Source: Rhipicephalus microplus
Taxonomy: Eukaryota > Arthropoda > Arachnida > Ixodida > Ixodidae
Length of the DNA stretch: 64,000 nucleotides
NCBI RefSeq assembly: GCF_043290135.1
Contig: NC_134701.1
Location: forward strand, 204,429,601-204,493,600
Reading direction: 5' to 3'
Under the pieces are notes generated by a model. The model did no database searches. It saw only the letters and a list, made by a program, of their open reading frames with translations, and was not told the DNA's origin. Shown in pieces: positions 10,898-20,457 of this stretch (its first letter is position 1; each line of letters opens with the position of its first letter). The translations under genes were made by a program, and so were the position numbers.

Positions 10898-12417
10898 TTT
10901 ATCTCGACTGAAAGTGCGACAGTGCTACTTCAACAACACTAGGGTGTTTTAGCAGCCGATATTATCATATAATTTCTGCGATCGTATTTCCTATTCGTTC
11001 CAAGACTCCTTACCACATACGTTTTTACGGTTTACCGTAGCCATTCACAGCCGTGATGGAACTGGTCGTGGTATTCTGTGGCGTTTTGTCTAATCACATC
11101 TATTTCGCGAAAATTGCACTGGTGTACATGTTATTCTTAAAACAATGAAAGCACCGTTAATTATTATTATTAAGCAGAAGCATGGAAATTAACCGCAAAA
11201 TATGCCGGTAAAACAGCCTACACTGCGGGATTGACGAACAGCAAAAACAGGTTGCCATAGTACAGTTACTGGGACAATAGAAACCACAACACCTGCTGTC
11301 GCGAATGTGCACAGACGACGCTGCTTTATGACGACCGAACTCCGAGGGCAGAAAGAGAGATATTGGTGTGTGTTTCATGTGTGTGTGTAAAGGGAGAAAG
11401 ACTCATATTTCATTCTCCGCGTATCTGTTTGTTCATGCTTGAGTCTGAAGGTGGGAAAGTTAAGGTATAGCCACCTTAAATAGGTGGCTATACCTTAACT
11501 TCCGTTTCTGCATTTCTGTGCATAAAAGAAAAAATAAATTTTGCTCTCACTATCTTGCTAATTCATTGCTGTTAGGCGAACACCTACACCATAATTCGCC
11601 CATCTGATAAACTTGCTCTATTAGCCGATAAAAGCTCTCATAATTTTTCCCTCAGAAAACATGGCAAAATTTTTGTGTCTTCATCTTCTTCCTGGAGTGG
11701 CAAGGTGCCGTATACAGACGGGTTATGTGCTCATGTGACGTGCTCGTGCCTGTAGTGCGCTGCTCGTTGACGCATTTTGATACGTATACTTTTGCGTCTT
11801 TCTATACTTTATATAAAAAAAGAGCATTCGCAGGGAATGGTCATTGATTCTCTTATGCAGTGATGTCCACAACAGACTCGTTCCTTCTTTCTTTCTTGCG
11901 TTCCTGTCGTGGCGTTCTTTGACGTCGGTTTCTCTTGCGACAAACTCTTGTTGGTTCCTAGGCGTGCTCCCACACGCGAAGAAAAGGCAAGATTCGTCTG
12001 TGGTTCACCCATGTGCACGCTTCAGCTGTCGACGTGGTTGCTCGCTGCAGCCGCTTCCGGCACGCATCATGCTCGGATGAGTCGCTTCGCTGTGCCTTAC
12101 ATCATGAGCTGGCTCTGCACAGCAGCTTGGCGCCGGTGCCATTCAAAGGCAGAAAGTAGCGGTGAGAAGAACCAAGCCGTGGCGCCACGCAGGGAAAAAG
12201 GAACACTCGCAAATCATCATTTTTGCGTGCGATGTGTCCCGCACAAAAACGCAGACAATCCGTTATGTACACAAGGAAGCGACGGTGACGTACTTGTCGT
12301 GGCAAGTTGACCCGCGGCTCTCTTATTGTCTTCACTGTGACATCGTCAGTGGAAGTGCTGACACGTGTTTTTGCCCCAAAATTTCACTATTTTTCAATTT
12401 TTCAAAACGTAAGGAAG
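10898..12417. other. no gene recognised
   Basis: Short reading frames without family match. It contains one perfect palindrome, listed separately. Confidence 0.45.
11457..11501. repeat. perfect palindrome, 20-bp arms
   Basis: AAGTTAAGGTATAGCCACCT (11457-11476), loop TAAAT, exact reverse complement at 11482-11501. Flanking DNA is not complementary. Confidence 0.85.
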
Positions 12418-12590
12418 ACTTTAATGTGAGGCTTGACGTCCCAAAACAATGATATGATTATTAGAGACACCGTAGTGGAGGGCTCCGGAAATTTCGACCA
12501 CCTGGGGTTCATTAACGTGCACCCAAATCTGAGCACATGGGCATACTGCCTTTTTGCCTCCAATGAAAATGCGAAACGTAATCGCAACGA
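12418..12590 (-). mobile_element. Ruka-type SINE, 5'-truncated and diverged
   Basis: Antisense of the SINE body and tail: GACGTCCCAAAACAATGATATG, GTAGTGGAGGGCTCCGGAAA, ACCACCTGGGGTTC and GCACCCAAATCTGAGC occur in the same order as in the full copy at 10.0 kb. The tRNA-like head is missing. Confidence 0.7.
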
Positions 12591-12599
12591 GGAGCAGTA

Positions 12600-12920
12600 A
12601 AAAGTGTTATTAATAAATTAGCGTGAGAGAGCTTGTTTCGTAGAAATTTCAGGATCGGCATTTGTATCGGCGTCGTTGGTTTTGAGCGAAAAATCTTCTT
12701 ACGCGTGACGTAAAGGTCTAGAACGAAGCAAATAAATAAATAATATAGAAAATCCTCAATCAGACTGGGGATCAAGCCCGGATCGTTTGCATGGCAAGCG
12801 GATGTTCCACCACAGCCACGTATCTGCTCGTGATTACAGTGAAAATAACTTCTTCGTAATAAAAACGCAGTGAAAGTAACTTTCATGAATCACAAACACA
12901 CGCGTCCTGCATGTATGCTT
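12600..12920 (-). repeat. dispersed repeat A, copy 1 (tRNA-like block inside)
   Basis: Collinear with 22885-23145: shared landmarks are CTTACGCGTGAC, GTCTAGAACGAAGCAAATA, the block 12765-12830, GATTACAGTGAAAATAACTT and CACACGCGTCCTGCATGTATGC. On the minus strand the middle block reads GTGGCTGTGGTGGAACATCCGCTTGCC..GGGCTTGATCCC, that is, A- and B-box-like sequence. This suggests a tRNA-derived SINE family distinct from Ruka. Divergence between copies is high. Confidence 0.5.
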
Positions 12921-13054
12921 GAAAATGCAGTTTGAAATATTGCAGCACTAAAGCGTAGTACGAGCATACAATGGCATCGGGTGCCAGAACCTTTTCTTGT
13001 GGCTCAAGCCCACTGTGGGGGATTGGTCTATAATTAAGGGTCTTACACAATCCT

Positions 13055-13066
13055 ATTTATTTTTTG
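13055..13066. repeat. TSD, 5' copy, of the RTE-like LINE
   Basis: ATTTATTTTTTG, identical to 16274-16285. The two copies bracket the element exactly. Confidence 0.85.
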
Positions 13067-13068
13067 CA

Positions 13069-13136
13069 GCGATGGCGTAGTGGTTAGAGCATCCGCCTCG
13101 CATGCAAGAGGTCCGTGGTTCAAATCCCGGTACCGC
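13069..13136 (+). promoter_or_regulatory. tRNA-like 5' head with A and B boxes
   Basis: The A box TGGCGTAGTGG (13073-13083) and B box GGTTCAAATCC (13117-13127) are both close to the RNA polymerase III consensus and at tRNA spacing. The anticodon arm would be CCTC/GAGG around GCATGCAA. The acceptor and T stems have several mismatches and the anticodon loop is one base too long, so it is not a functional tRNA. It lies inside the TSDs and is therefore part of the inserted element. It may act as an internal Pol III promoter or come from a tRNA or SINE fusion. Confidence 0.65.
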
Positions 13137-13313
13137 GCAGTTCCCAACCGGATTAAAAAAAAAAAATAAAAAAATAAAAAGAAATCCGCGTGTTGATGGA
13201 ACTGCATTAGGAGGCCTGGGGTGCGGCCTCACCGGCAAACACCGCCGAGAACGCACTCCCTCACCAGAGAAGGATTGGCCACCCTGGTGCAGTATCTGGC
13301 CACTACCTCCCAC

Positions 13314-16253
13314 ATGCTTACGTCAAATAACTCACGGCCCTCAGTCCCCAGCAGCTGCGAAGCAACTGACCACGGCGGCGGTCAGATCTGCAACGCAGCA
13401 GAGGGTGCTAAGAATCTCTGGATCCGGACAGGCCGCCATTGGAACCTGAACTTGGGAACGTTTAACGCTAGAACCTTATCTAGTGAGGGAAGTCTAGCTG
13501 TACTATTCGAGGAGCTAGAGGGTGTTAAATGGGATATAATAGGGCTCAGTGAGGTTAGGAGGACAGATGAGGCCTATACGGTGCTACAGAATGGGCACGT
13601 CCTTTGCTACAGGGGCTTGGCAGACAGAAGAGAACTGGGAGTGGGGTTCCTAATTCACAGAAACATAGCTGGCAACATAGAGGAATACTATAGCATTAAT
13701 GAAAGGGTGGCAGGTATCGTAACTAAACTGAATAAAAGATACAAAATGAAGGTAGTACAGGCTTACGCGCCTACATCCAGTCATGATGACGCTTCAGTTG
13801 AAAGCTTCTATGAAGACGTGGAATCGGCAATGAGTAAGGTAAAAACACAGTATACTATAGTGATGGGCGACTTTAATGCAAAGGTAGGGAAGAAGCAGGC
13901 TGGAGACCAGGCAGTAGGAGATTATGGCATCGGTACTAGAAACGCCAGAGGAGAGCTACTAGTAGAATTCGCAGAACGCAATAATTTACGGATTTTGAAT
14001 ACCTTCTACCGAAAACGAGAAAACCGCAAGTGGACATGGAGGAGCCCTAATGGCGAAAATACGAACGAAATAGACTTTATAATGAGTGCACACCCTGGAA
14101 TCGTTAAGGATGTGGAAGTGATTGGCAAGGTACGATGCAGTGACCATAGAATGGTACGGTCTCGAATTCGCCTAGACTTGAAGAAGGAACGACAGAAACT
14201 GATACGCAAGAAGCCAATCAATCAGCTAGCACTGAGAGGGAAAGTACAGAAATTCAGAGTGTCGCTGCAGAACAGGTACTCGGCTCTTAGTGAGGAAACC
14301 AACCTTAGCGTAGATACAATGAATGATAATCTGACGAGTATCATTACGGAGTGTGCAGTGGAAGTTGGAGGCCGGGTAGTTAGACAGGACACTGGCAAGC
14401 TTTCCCAAGAAACGAAGAACCTAATTAAGAAGCGTCAAATCATGAAAGTGTCAAGTACAACAGACAAAATAGAACTGGCAGAGCTTTCGAAGTTGATTAA
14501 TAGACGTAAGGTATGCGATGTAAGAAGGTATAACATGGAGATAATTGAACACGCTCTGAAAAACGGAGGAAGTGTCAAAGCATTGAAGAGGAAACTTGGG
14601 ATAGGCAAAAGTCGGATGTATGCACTAAGGGACAAAGAAGGCAAAATAACTACCAATATGGATAGGATAGTTAAAATAGCGGAGGAGTTTTACAGAGATC
14701 TGTACAGTAGCCGAGACAACCACGACCTTAATACTACAAGAACTAGCAGTAACCCAGATTACACCCCACCAGTAATGATAGAAGAAGTCAGAAAAGCTTT
14801 GGAGGGCATGCAAAGGGGCAAAGCTGCTGGTGAGGATCAGGTAACATCAGATTTGCTGAAAGATGGAGGACAGATTGTGTTAGAAAAACTAGCCACCCTG
14901 TTTACGAAGTGTCTCCTGACGGGAAGAGTACCAGAGTCTTGGAAGAACGCTAACATCATCTTAATACATAAGAAAGGAGATGACAAGGACTTGAAGAATT
15001 ACAGGCCGATCAGCTTGCTCTCTGTAGTATACAAGCTATTTACAAAGGTAATTGCTAACAGAGTAAAGAAAACATTAGAATTCAATCAACCAAAGGAACA
15101 AGCAGGATTTCGAACAGGCTACTCAACAATTGACCCCATTCATACTATCAATCAGGTAATAGAGAAATGCTCAGAGTATAACCAACCACTATACATAGCC
15201 TTCATAGATTACGAGAAGGCGTTTGATTCAGTAGAAATATCAGCCGTCATGCAAACACTGCGGAATCAGGGCGTAGATGAAGTATATATAAACATTCTGG
15301 AAGAAATCTACAGGGGATCAACTGCTACCATAGTGCTTCATAAAGAAAGCAACAGAATACCAATCAAGAAGGGTGTAAGGCAGGGGGACACAATTTCCCC
15401 AATGCTATTTACCGCGTGCTTACAGGAGGTTTTCAGAAGCCTAGAATGGGAGCAGTTAGGGATAAGAGTCAATGGAGAATACCTTAGTAACCTGCGCTTC
15501 GCCGATGACATTGCATTGCTGAGTAACTCGGGGGACGAATTGCAACTCATGATTACGGAGTTAGACAAGGAGAGCAGAAAGGTGGGTCTTAAAATTAATC
15601 TGCAGAAAACGAAAGTAATGTACAACAACCTCGGCAAGGAGCAGCGCTTCGAGATAGGTAATAGTGCACTTGAAGTTGTAAAAGACTATGTCTACTTAGG
15701 GCAGGTAATAACCGCAGAGCCGAACCACGAGATTGAAGTAACTAGAAGAATAAGAATGGGGTGGAGCACATTCGGCAAGCACTCTCAAATTATGACAGGT
15801 AGATTGCCACTATCCCTCAAGAGGAAGGTATATAACAGCTGTATCTTGCCGGTACTTAGCTACGGAGCAGAAACCTGGAGACTTACAAAGAGGGTTCAGC
15901 TTAAATTGAGGACGACGCAGCGAGCAATGGAAAGAAAAATGGTAGGTGTAACCTTAAGAGACAAGAAGAGAGCAGAGTGGATTAGGGAACAAACGGGGGT
16001 TAAGGATATCATAGCTGAAATCAAGATGAAGAAATGGACATGGGCAGGGCATATAGCGCGTAGACAGGATAACCGCTGGTCATTAAGGGTAACTGACTGG
16101 ATTCCCAGAGAAGGAAAGCGGGTTAGGGGGAGACAGAAGGTTAGGTGGGCAGATGAGATTAAGAAGTTTGCGGGTATAAATTGGCAGCAGCAAGCACAGG
16201 ACCGGGTTAACTGGCGGAACATGGGAGAGGCCTTTGTCCTGCAGTGGACGTAG
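13314..16253 (+). CDS. APE endonuclease-reverse transcriptase, RTE/BovB-like
   Basis: A 979-residue protein that would nick target DNA and prime reverse transcription there. The frame opens after a TGA at 13194, and the first ATG is at 13314. From that Met, the endonuclease domain spans about residues 47-290: GTFNART (Asn 51), SEVRR (Glu 80), MGDFNAKVG (Asp 186, Asn 188) and CSDHR (Asp 277, His 278), a complete catalytic set. The RT domain covers about 490-800: GKAAGEDQ, NYRPISLLSVVYKLF, FIDYEKAFD (catalytic Asp 632), GVRQGDTISPMLF, and RFADDIALL (Asp pair 731-732). The C-terminal part has YLGQVI, the LSYGAETW thumb-connection region, and WTWAGHIARR. There is no RNase H and no frameshift or stop. 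The GTG at 13221 also lies in the open frame but is an unlikely start. A second frame, 13102-13449, overlaps the 5' end and could be a small ORF1, as RTE elements sometimes have, but it shows no domain. Confidence 0.92.
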   Translation: MLTSNNSRPSVPSSCEATDHGGGQICNAAEGAKNLWIRTGRHWNLNLGTFNARTLSSEGSLAVLFEELEGVKWDIIGLSEVRRTDEAYTVLQNGHVLCYRGLADRRELGVGFLIHRNIAGNIEEYYSINERVAGIVTKLNKRYKMKVVQAYAPTSSHDDASVESFYEDVESAMSKVKTQYTIVMGDFNAKVGKKQAGDQAVGDYGIGTRNARGELLVEFAERNNLRILNTFYRKRENRKWTWRSPNGENTNEIDFIMSAHPGIVKDVEVIGKVRCSDHRMVRSRIRLDLKKERQKLIRKKPINQLALRGKVQKFRVSLQNRYSALSEETNLSVDTMNDNLTSIITECAVEVGGRVVRQDTGKLSQETKNLIKKRQIMKVSSTTDKIELAELSKLINRRKVCDVRRYNMEIIEHALKNGGSVKALKRKLGIGKSRMYALRDKEGKITTNMDRIVKIAEEFYRDLYSSRDNHDLNTTRTSSNPDYTPPVMIEEVRKALEGMQRGKAAGEDQVTSDLLKDGGQIVLEKLATLFTKCLLTGRVPESWKNANIILIHKKGDDKDLKNYRPISLLSVVYKLFTKVIANRVKKTLEFNQPKEQAGFRTGYSTIDPIHTINQVIEKCSEYNQPLYIAFIDYEKAFDSVEISAVMQTLRNQGVDEVYINILEEIYRGSTATIVLHKESNRIPIKKGVRQGDTISPMLFTACLQEVFRSLEWEQLGIRVNGEYLSNLRFADDIALLSNSGDELQLMITELDKESRKVGLKINLQKTKVMYNNLGKEQRFEIGNSALEVVKDYVYLGQVITAEPNHEIEVTRRIRMGWSTFGKHSQIMTGRLPLSLKRKVYNSCILPVLSYGAETWRLTKRVQLKLRTTQRAMERKMVGVTLRDKKRAEWIREQTGVKDIIAEIKMKKWTWAGHIARRQDNRWSLRVTDWIPREGKRVRGRQKVRWADEIKKFAGINWQQQAQDRVNWRNMGEAFVLQWT

Positions 16254-16273
16254 TCAGGCTGATGATGATGATG

Positions 16274-16285
16274 ATTTATTTTTTG
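16274..16285. repeat. TSD, 3' copy, of the RTE-like LINE
   Basis: ATTTATTTTTTG, exact match to 13055-13066. Confidence 0.85.
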
Positions 16286-16367
16286 AGTTATGGAGGTTAT
16301 AAAAAGAGTGTTTCCAGGTATATAACAAAACATCTCAAGTACTTCATCCTTTAAAGACGATCACCGT

Positions 16368-16655
16368 GCACTACAAAAAACTAGCACGTTACTGCGCGTA
16401 TTCCCTTTAGGCCGCGCAGTGGGTGCATAGCAATAGATTACGTTGCTGTGCGATGGGTGCAATGTCTAGAAATAAAGGTCTAAAGCAAAAAAAAAGAGGC
16501 ACAGAAGACTGGTCGTCTTTTTTTCGCGCTATACCTTCTCTTTAGGTGCGTAGCAAGTTCGCAAAAATTTTATGCGCTCAGTGTTTGAAGTACGCACGAC
16601 AGGATATAACTGTCACGTTCAACTTTTGAAGGCGCTGCTTGAAAGTCTCGAAATA
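16368..16655 (+). repeat. dispersed repeat B, copy 2
   Basis: Landmarks GCACGTTACTGCGCGTATT, GCGCAGTGGGTGCATAG, AATTTTATGCGCTCAGTG and CACGTTCAACTTTTGAAGG are collinear with copies at 8.3 and 24.2 kb. An extra segment lies in the middle. Confidence 0.5.
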
Positions 16656-17124
16656 ATTTACTTTTCACTTAGTCACTAAAAGAGGAAAATAATGAAAAAG
16701 CAGAACATAACACTGCTTACGTAAATATTTTGTTTTTTTTGTGGTGTGGGGGCAGTTTTATGGTCTCTGTTTTTGCGTCATAATGCAATAGCCATGCATC
16801 ATATCACAATTTTTCGTCAACGTGATATACGAGCACGCCCAATATGAATGCTTTTCATCTTTCTTTTACAATAAAATGGGGATGCCTGATGATATAAACT
16901 TACGTCTACAGGTCGAGTTTTACTGTCATCGTGCTGTTGCTACATGTTTTGCCTTGTAGCACGAAACGCAGACCAGGACGGTTTGGGAACAGAGGAAGAC
17001 AGGCGCTAAATTACAATAGATTTCAATCTGTTCTAAATCAGCCCCTGTTTTTGCCTATTTCACTCGGACCATGTATTTGACTGTGTGCTAGGTACTTGAG
17101 CGGAATACTAACGTGCGCAACGTA
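16656..17124. other. no recognisable feature
   Basis: AT-rich DNA without long reading frames or clear repeats. Confidence 0.4.
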
Positions 17125-17540
17125 AGCTATTTGACATGATGTTCACAATTATTTTCGTCGTACAGTGTTCGTTGTCAAGCGCGATCACAACAGCGTACTT
17201 AAAATTAAACTTAAGTGAACGTTAAAGACCGCGTTTAAAAGCATTATTACGGAGCAAAAAGCAGAGGCATAAATATCTCTATAATTTTTTAATTGTCGTT
17301 AGGTAAACAGGGAGTATTCAGCCAGCAAAGAATTTAATCCTGCTCTAGGTGGTAATTATGTACGTTGTACACTGAGAGTTGTCAAACGCCAATGTAACTG
17401 TATGCTTAACTTTAAACTTAGGTGGACGTAAAAGAAGATTGGGTATTAAAAATTATTACGGATTCCATGGCTCTGGCTCCAAAGTCTCCAGAATTTTTCT
17501 GTTGTCATTAGCCAAAGGGACAGTAGCCACGCATTGGTAA
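17125..17540 (+). repeat. diverged two-unit tandem repeat
   Basis: 17145-17330 and 17350-17535 align with the landmarks TAATTAT..CGT.GTACA, GTTGTCAA.CGC, TTAAACTTA.GTGGACGT and ATTATTACGGA, then TTGTC.TTAG. Many substitutions make this an old duplication with a period of about 205-225 bp. Confidence 0.5.
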
Positions 17541-18577
17541 GGCCAATCATGCTCCTGATAGTTTTATTATGGTTCATCATGATTATTTTACTATAGTGCC
17601 GGGCTTATGAATTTTAGCAAAACTATCATAATAATCCATAGAATTCTGCATTGCCATGACACTGAGAACTCTGTAGCATTGAAAGCGAGTCGGGCGAAGC
17701 CTGGAATCCAATTAACGTGGGCGTTTTTTTTTCTGTACTTTGGTCACACATGCGTCTTCGCAAAGGCGTGATGTGCTGTTGCTGGCTAGCATATCTCTTA
17801 ATTGCTACCTGTTCTGACTTCTGCATTCCTCTCTCAAGAGCAGGGCAGTAAATTTCGCACACGTCTGACTTTGACCCGGCATTTTTTAGCATTTCTCTTC
17901 GATAGCTTCTTACATTTCGTTAATAACAGTGTAGTTGTTTGAGCCGACCGTTACTGCGTACAGAGTGAACTTGAAACTATCGCACTCATCGCCCAGCACG
18001 TGCTCTCCTCAACCGCTCCAGCTTTGCTCATGGATGACATAGGTCAATTCGGATCAGGTGTGGAGCTCAATAACTCCCATGCAAGAGAGTCAGTACAGAA
18101 ACAAAAAAATAGAAAGGAATAGAGACAGATGATAGAGAGAGAGAAATTCCTGTCGAGAAAAAACTTGATGTGGTGGAATTACATCCCAATACCCTCGATC
18201 TGAGAAGGGCCGTCGTATACAAAATTACTCAGCTGTCCCGGCACGTGACCGAGCACCCCCTTACGTGGTCCATAGTATAGTAAAGTATTGTATAGTATAG
18301 TATCGTATCGAAAGAATGAAAAAGGAAAGGGGTGAAGAGGAGCAAAGGAACAAAGAGAAAGAGAAGTGAAGGTGAAGCAAGCAAGAGATAGAAAAAATTC
18401 GAAATAAAAATAGAAAAAGAAAGATAAATGCATGGAGAAGCTGAGAAAATTAAGGAAGAAAGCAAAAAAAAATACACAATGAGAGTAAATGAGAAAACTA
18501 AAGTTTCCGTTTGAGGTCGAAGCATTGAATGTGATAGCAACCCATCGGACTGTTGTATACGATGTAGGCTAGGATAT
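17541..18577. other. no gene; low-complexity purine-rich tract
   Basis: A short TATAG-type tandem at about 18273-18312 is followed by a purine-rich plus strand (about 18310-18500). Frames in the tract have biased composition and no family match. Confidence 0.45.
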
Positions 18578-18960
18578 TTAGAAACCGTACAAAATATCAG
18601 TAATACGGTTCATTGTGCGTTCAGCTGCAGCGTTTCTCCCTCGCGCGGGAACACGTTCTTCATCTGCCTGGGCACGTATGCGAGCCCGTCTCTCTCCAGT
18701 GCCGCTAGCATTGCGTTGGAGCCATTCTTCAGGCGTTCGTACAACATGCTGGGGACTCGAAAGGGCCGAACTACATACAGCGTTTTCGCCGGCGTTTGTC
18801 CGGAATTTCCTTCTTTGGTTCCAGTCGACGTCGGCGAAATAATTGACGGCAGGGAAAAGTACAGTTCCAATGCACTTCGCCAAACCATCCAGCTCAGACT
18901 GTCCCAGGCATCGTAGTGTGGGTGTCGACGCCGGAAGCAACTGGATGATGGAAGAAGCAT
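18578..18960 (-). other. GC-richer block with overlapping unrecognised frames
   Basis: Two minus-strand frames of 116-120 codons overlap here in a block clearly richer in GC than its flanks. One ends in an Arg/Ala/Glu-rich stretch (ERRARIRAQADEER-like, around 18630-18700). I recognise no domain. It could be a decayed exon or transposon ORF, or chance. Confidence 0.25.
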
Positions 18961-19047
18961 GCTTGCTGTCTAGTTCTTTTATATATGGCTCTCACCACCA
19001 CGGGCTGTTGGGCATGAAACCAGCGGTTAATACGAAGAAAATTTTAA

Positions 19048-19121
19048 CTTACTGTCAATGCACCTAAAAGAAACATTCTTTAACAGAAGGAATGTTTCCT
19101 CTTAGATGCATTGGCAGTAAG
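19048..19121. repeat. 74-nt near-perfect hairpin
   Basis: Arms 19048-19078 (CTTACTGTCAATGCACCTAA..) and 19090-19121 pair along about 31 bp with roughly three mismatches and one bulge, around an 11-nt loop. The size and slight imperfection are pre-miRNA-like, but there is no evidence of transcription. It directly abuts a large compound microsatellite. Confidence 0.65.
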
Positions 19122-19140
19122 CCGGTGGTAAATGGGGTAC

Positions 19141-19369
<229 letters not shown>

Positions 19370-20091
19370 ACTTGCCTTTATTGAGATGGAGAGCATAAGC
19401 GGTACGGCGTTGTTGGTTCACGCCGCGTGTGCTGAGGAGTGAGGGGTCGCTCGTTTGTATCTCCGGCTGGGCGTAGTTTTTTCTTCTGGCTTATTCTTCT
19501 TTGTACCTTTTTACATCCAAAACATGACGGCGATGATGCCAGCAACGGTGATGGCAAAAATCAGTTGAAAGTGTCCATATATTGGCCATCGCAATAAAAT
19601 AGGAGCTTGCAGAGACAAAAAATACAAAACAAATGATATAATTGAGACAAAGAGAGAAAGAAAAAAAACACGAGAGAAATAGCTTTCGCTGGGACTGTGC
19701 AGCGCCTTCCACGCACGCCTGGTTTTGTTTTTTTTTTGCCCCGTCTGTACGTGCATCAATATTATTTGTATCGACGCTACCCCGTCCTAATATGGTTCAT
19801 TGGCGCTCTATATAACTTGGACTTCACCATCGTGTGTGTGCATGTAATAATGAATATATTATTTTTTTGTACCTTTTCCTTTATTCGCAATCAATTTTTT
19901 TAATGCAGGGACCGTTGGCTGTAGCGAAGCCAACGCCTTTGTATGTTTTGTTTTCATCTGAACATTGAAAAAAGAAATCAACGTTCTGAGGTGGCAGAAG
20001 AAAGTAATCGACAAAGTGGTGTGAAATGAATGTGCCCATAAAACTGATATGTACTGAAACATTCACGAGAAAAGCCTAGTCGTTACAATAT
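19370..20091. other. no recognisable feature
   Basis: Short reading frames only. Some purine-rich sequence lies around 19610-19680. Confidence 0.4.
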
Positions 20092-20454
20092 CTACCTTGG
20101 TAAAATAAAACTGCTCAATAATTTCAAAGACTGCCATTGGCGGTGGCATTTCTTGAAAGGCTTCGTTCCTGTCACTTTCAGTGCCCGCATTAAATGGAGA
20201 ACCGTCTTTGGAGAAGGGATCCCATTAGGGTACTTCTTAAAGAAACGCCACCCGTACAAGACGGCAGCTCCCTCTTCGAACAAAGTTCTTCCGTCTCTGT
20301 GAGGGGCCTTACTCGCGTTGGCAGCGGCCCTCGCTATGGCCTTACACCACTCATGCAGTCTACGCCCGAGGGGATGTTGCACTCTCGTACCATCATCTGC
20401 CATCCAGTCATTACCCGCGGGCTTTACATCTGTTTCGAGCCGCTTCAGCTCGTA
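20092..20454 (-). CDS. unrecognised protein-like open segment
   Basis: An open minus-strand stretch of about 120 codons, bounded upstream by TGA (20455-20457) and containing ATG at 20401-20403. It sits in a block noticeably richer in GC than its surroundings. The predicted protein has mixed composition without low complexity (Trp, His, Cys and Arg spread through, with KKYPNGIPSPKTVLHL near the C-terminal half), unlike the chance frames nearby. Near the 3' end, CCAAG/GTAGAT at about 20089-20099 (minus) would serve as a splice donor, so it could be an internal exon. I recognise no family. A fragment of a transposon ORF is equally possible. Confidence 0.25.
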   Translation of the reverse strand, partial: YELKRLETDVKPAGNDWMADDGTRVQHPLGRRLHEWCKAIARAAANASKAPHRDGRTLFEEGAAVLYGWRFFKKYPNGIPSPKTVLHLMRALKVTGTKPFKKCHRQWQSLKLLSSFILPR

Positions 20455-20457
20455 TCA

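Larger units (their letters stand above)
13067..16273 (+). mobile_element. full-length RTE/BovB-like LINE
   Basis: A 3,207-bp non-LTR retrotransposon between perfect 12-bp target-site duplications. It consists of a tRNA-like 5' head (13069-13136), an A-rich stretch (13153-13182), a leader, one intact endonuclease-RT ORF, a very short 3' UTR and a (TGATGA)-type tail (16257-16273). Short 3' UTRs with simple-repeat tails and one long ORF are typical of the RTE clade, as is the C-terminal WTWAGHIARR..DNRW region. A second, truncated copy of its 3' end lies antisense at 36111-36457. Intact coding capacity and perfect TSDs indicate a recent insertion. Confidence 0.9.

Noticed and set aside
13069..13136. 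A functional tRNA gene
   Set aside because: A and B boxes are good, but the acceptor and T stems have several mismatches and the anticodon loop has eight bases. It is also inside the TSDs of a LINE.
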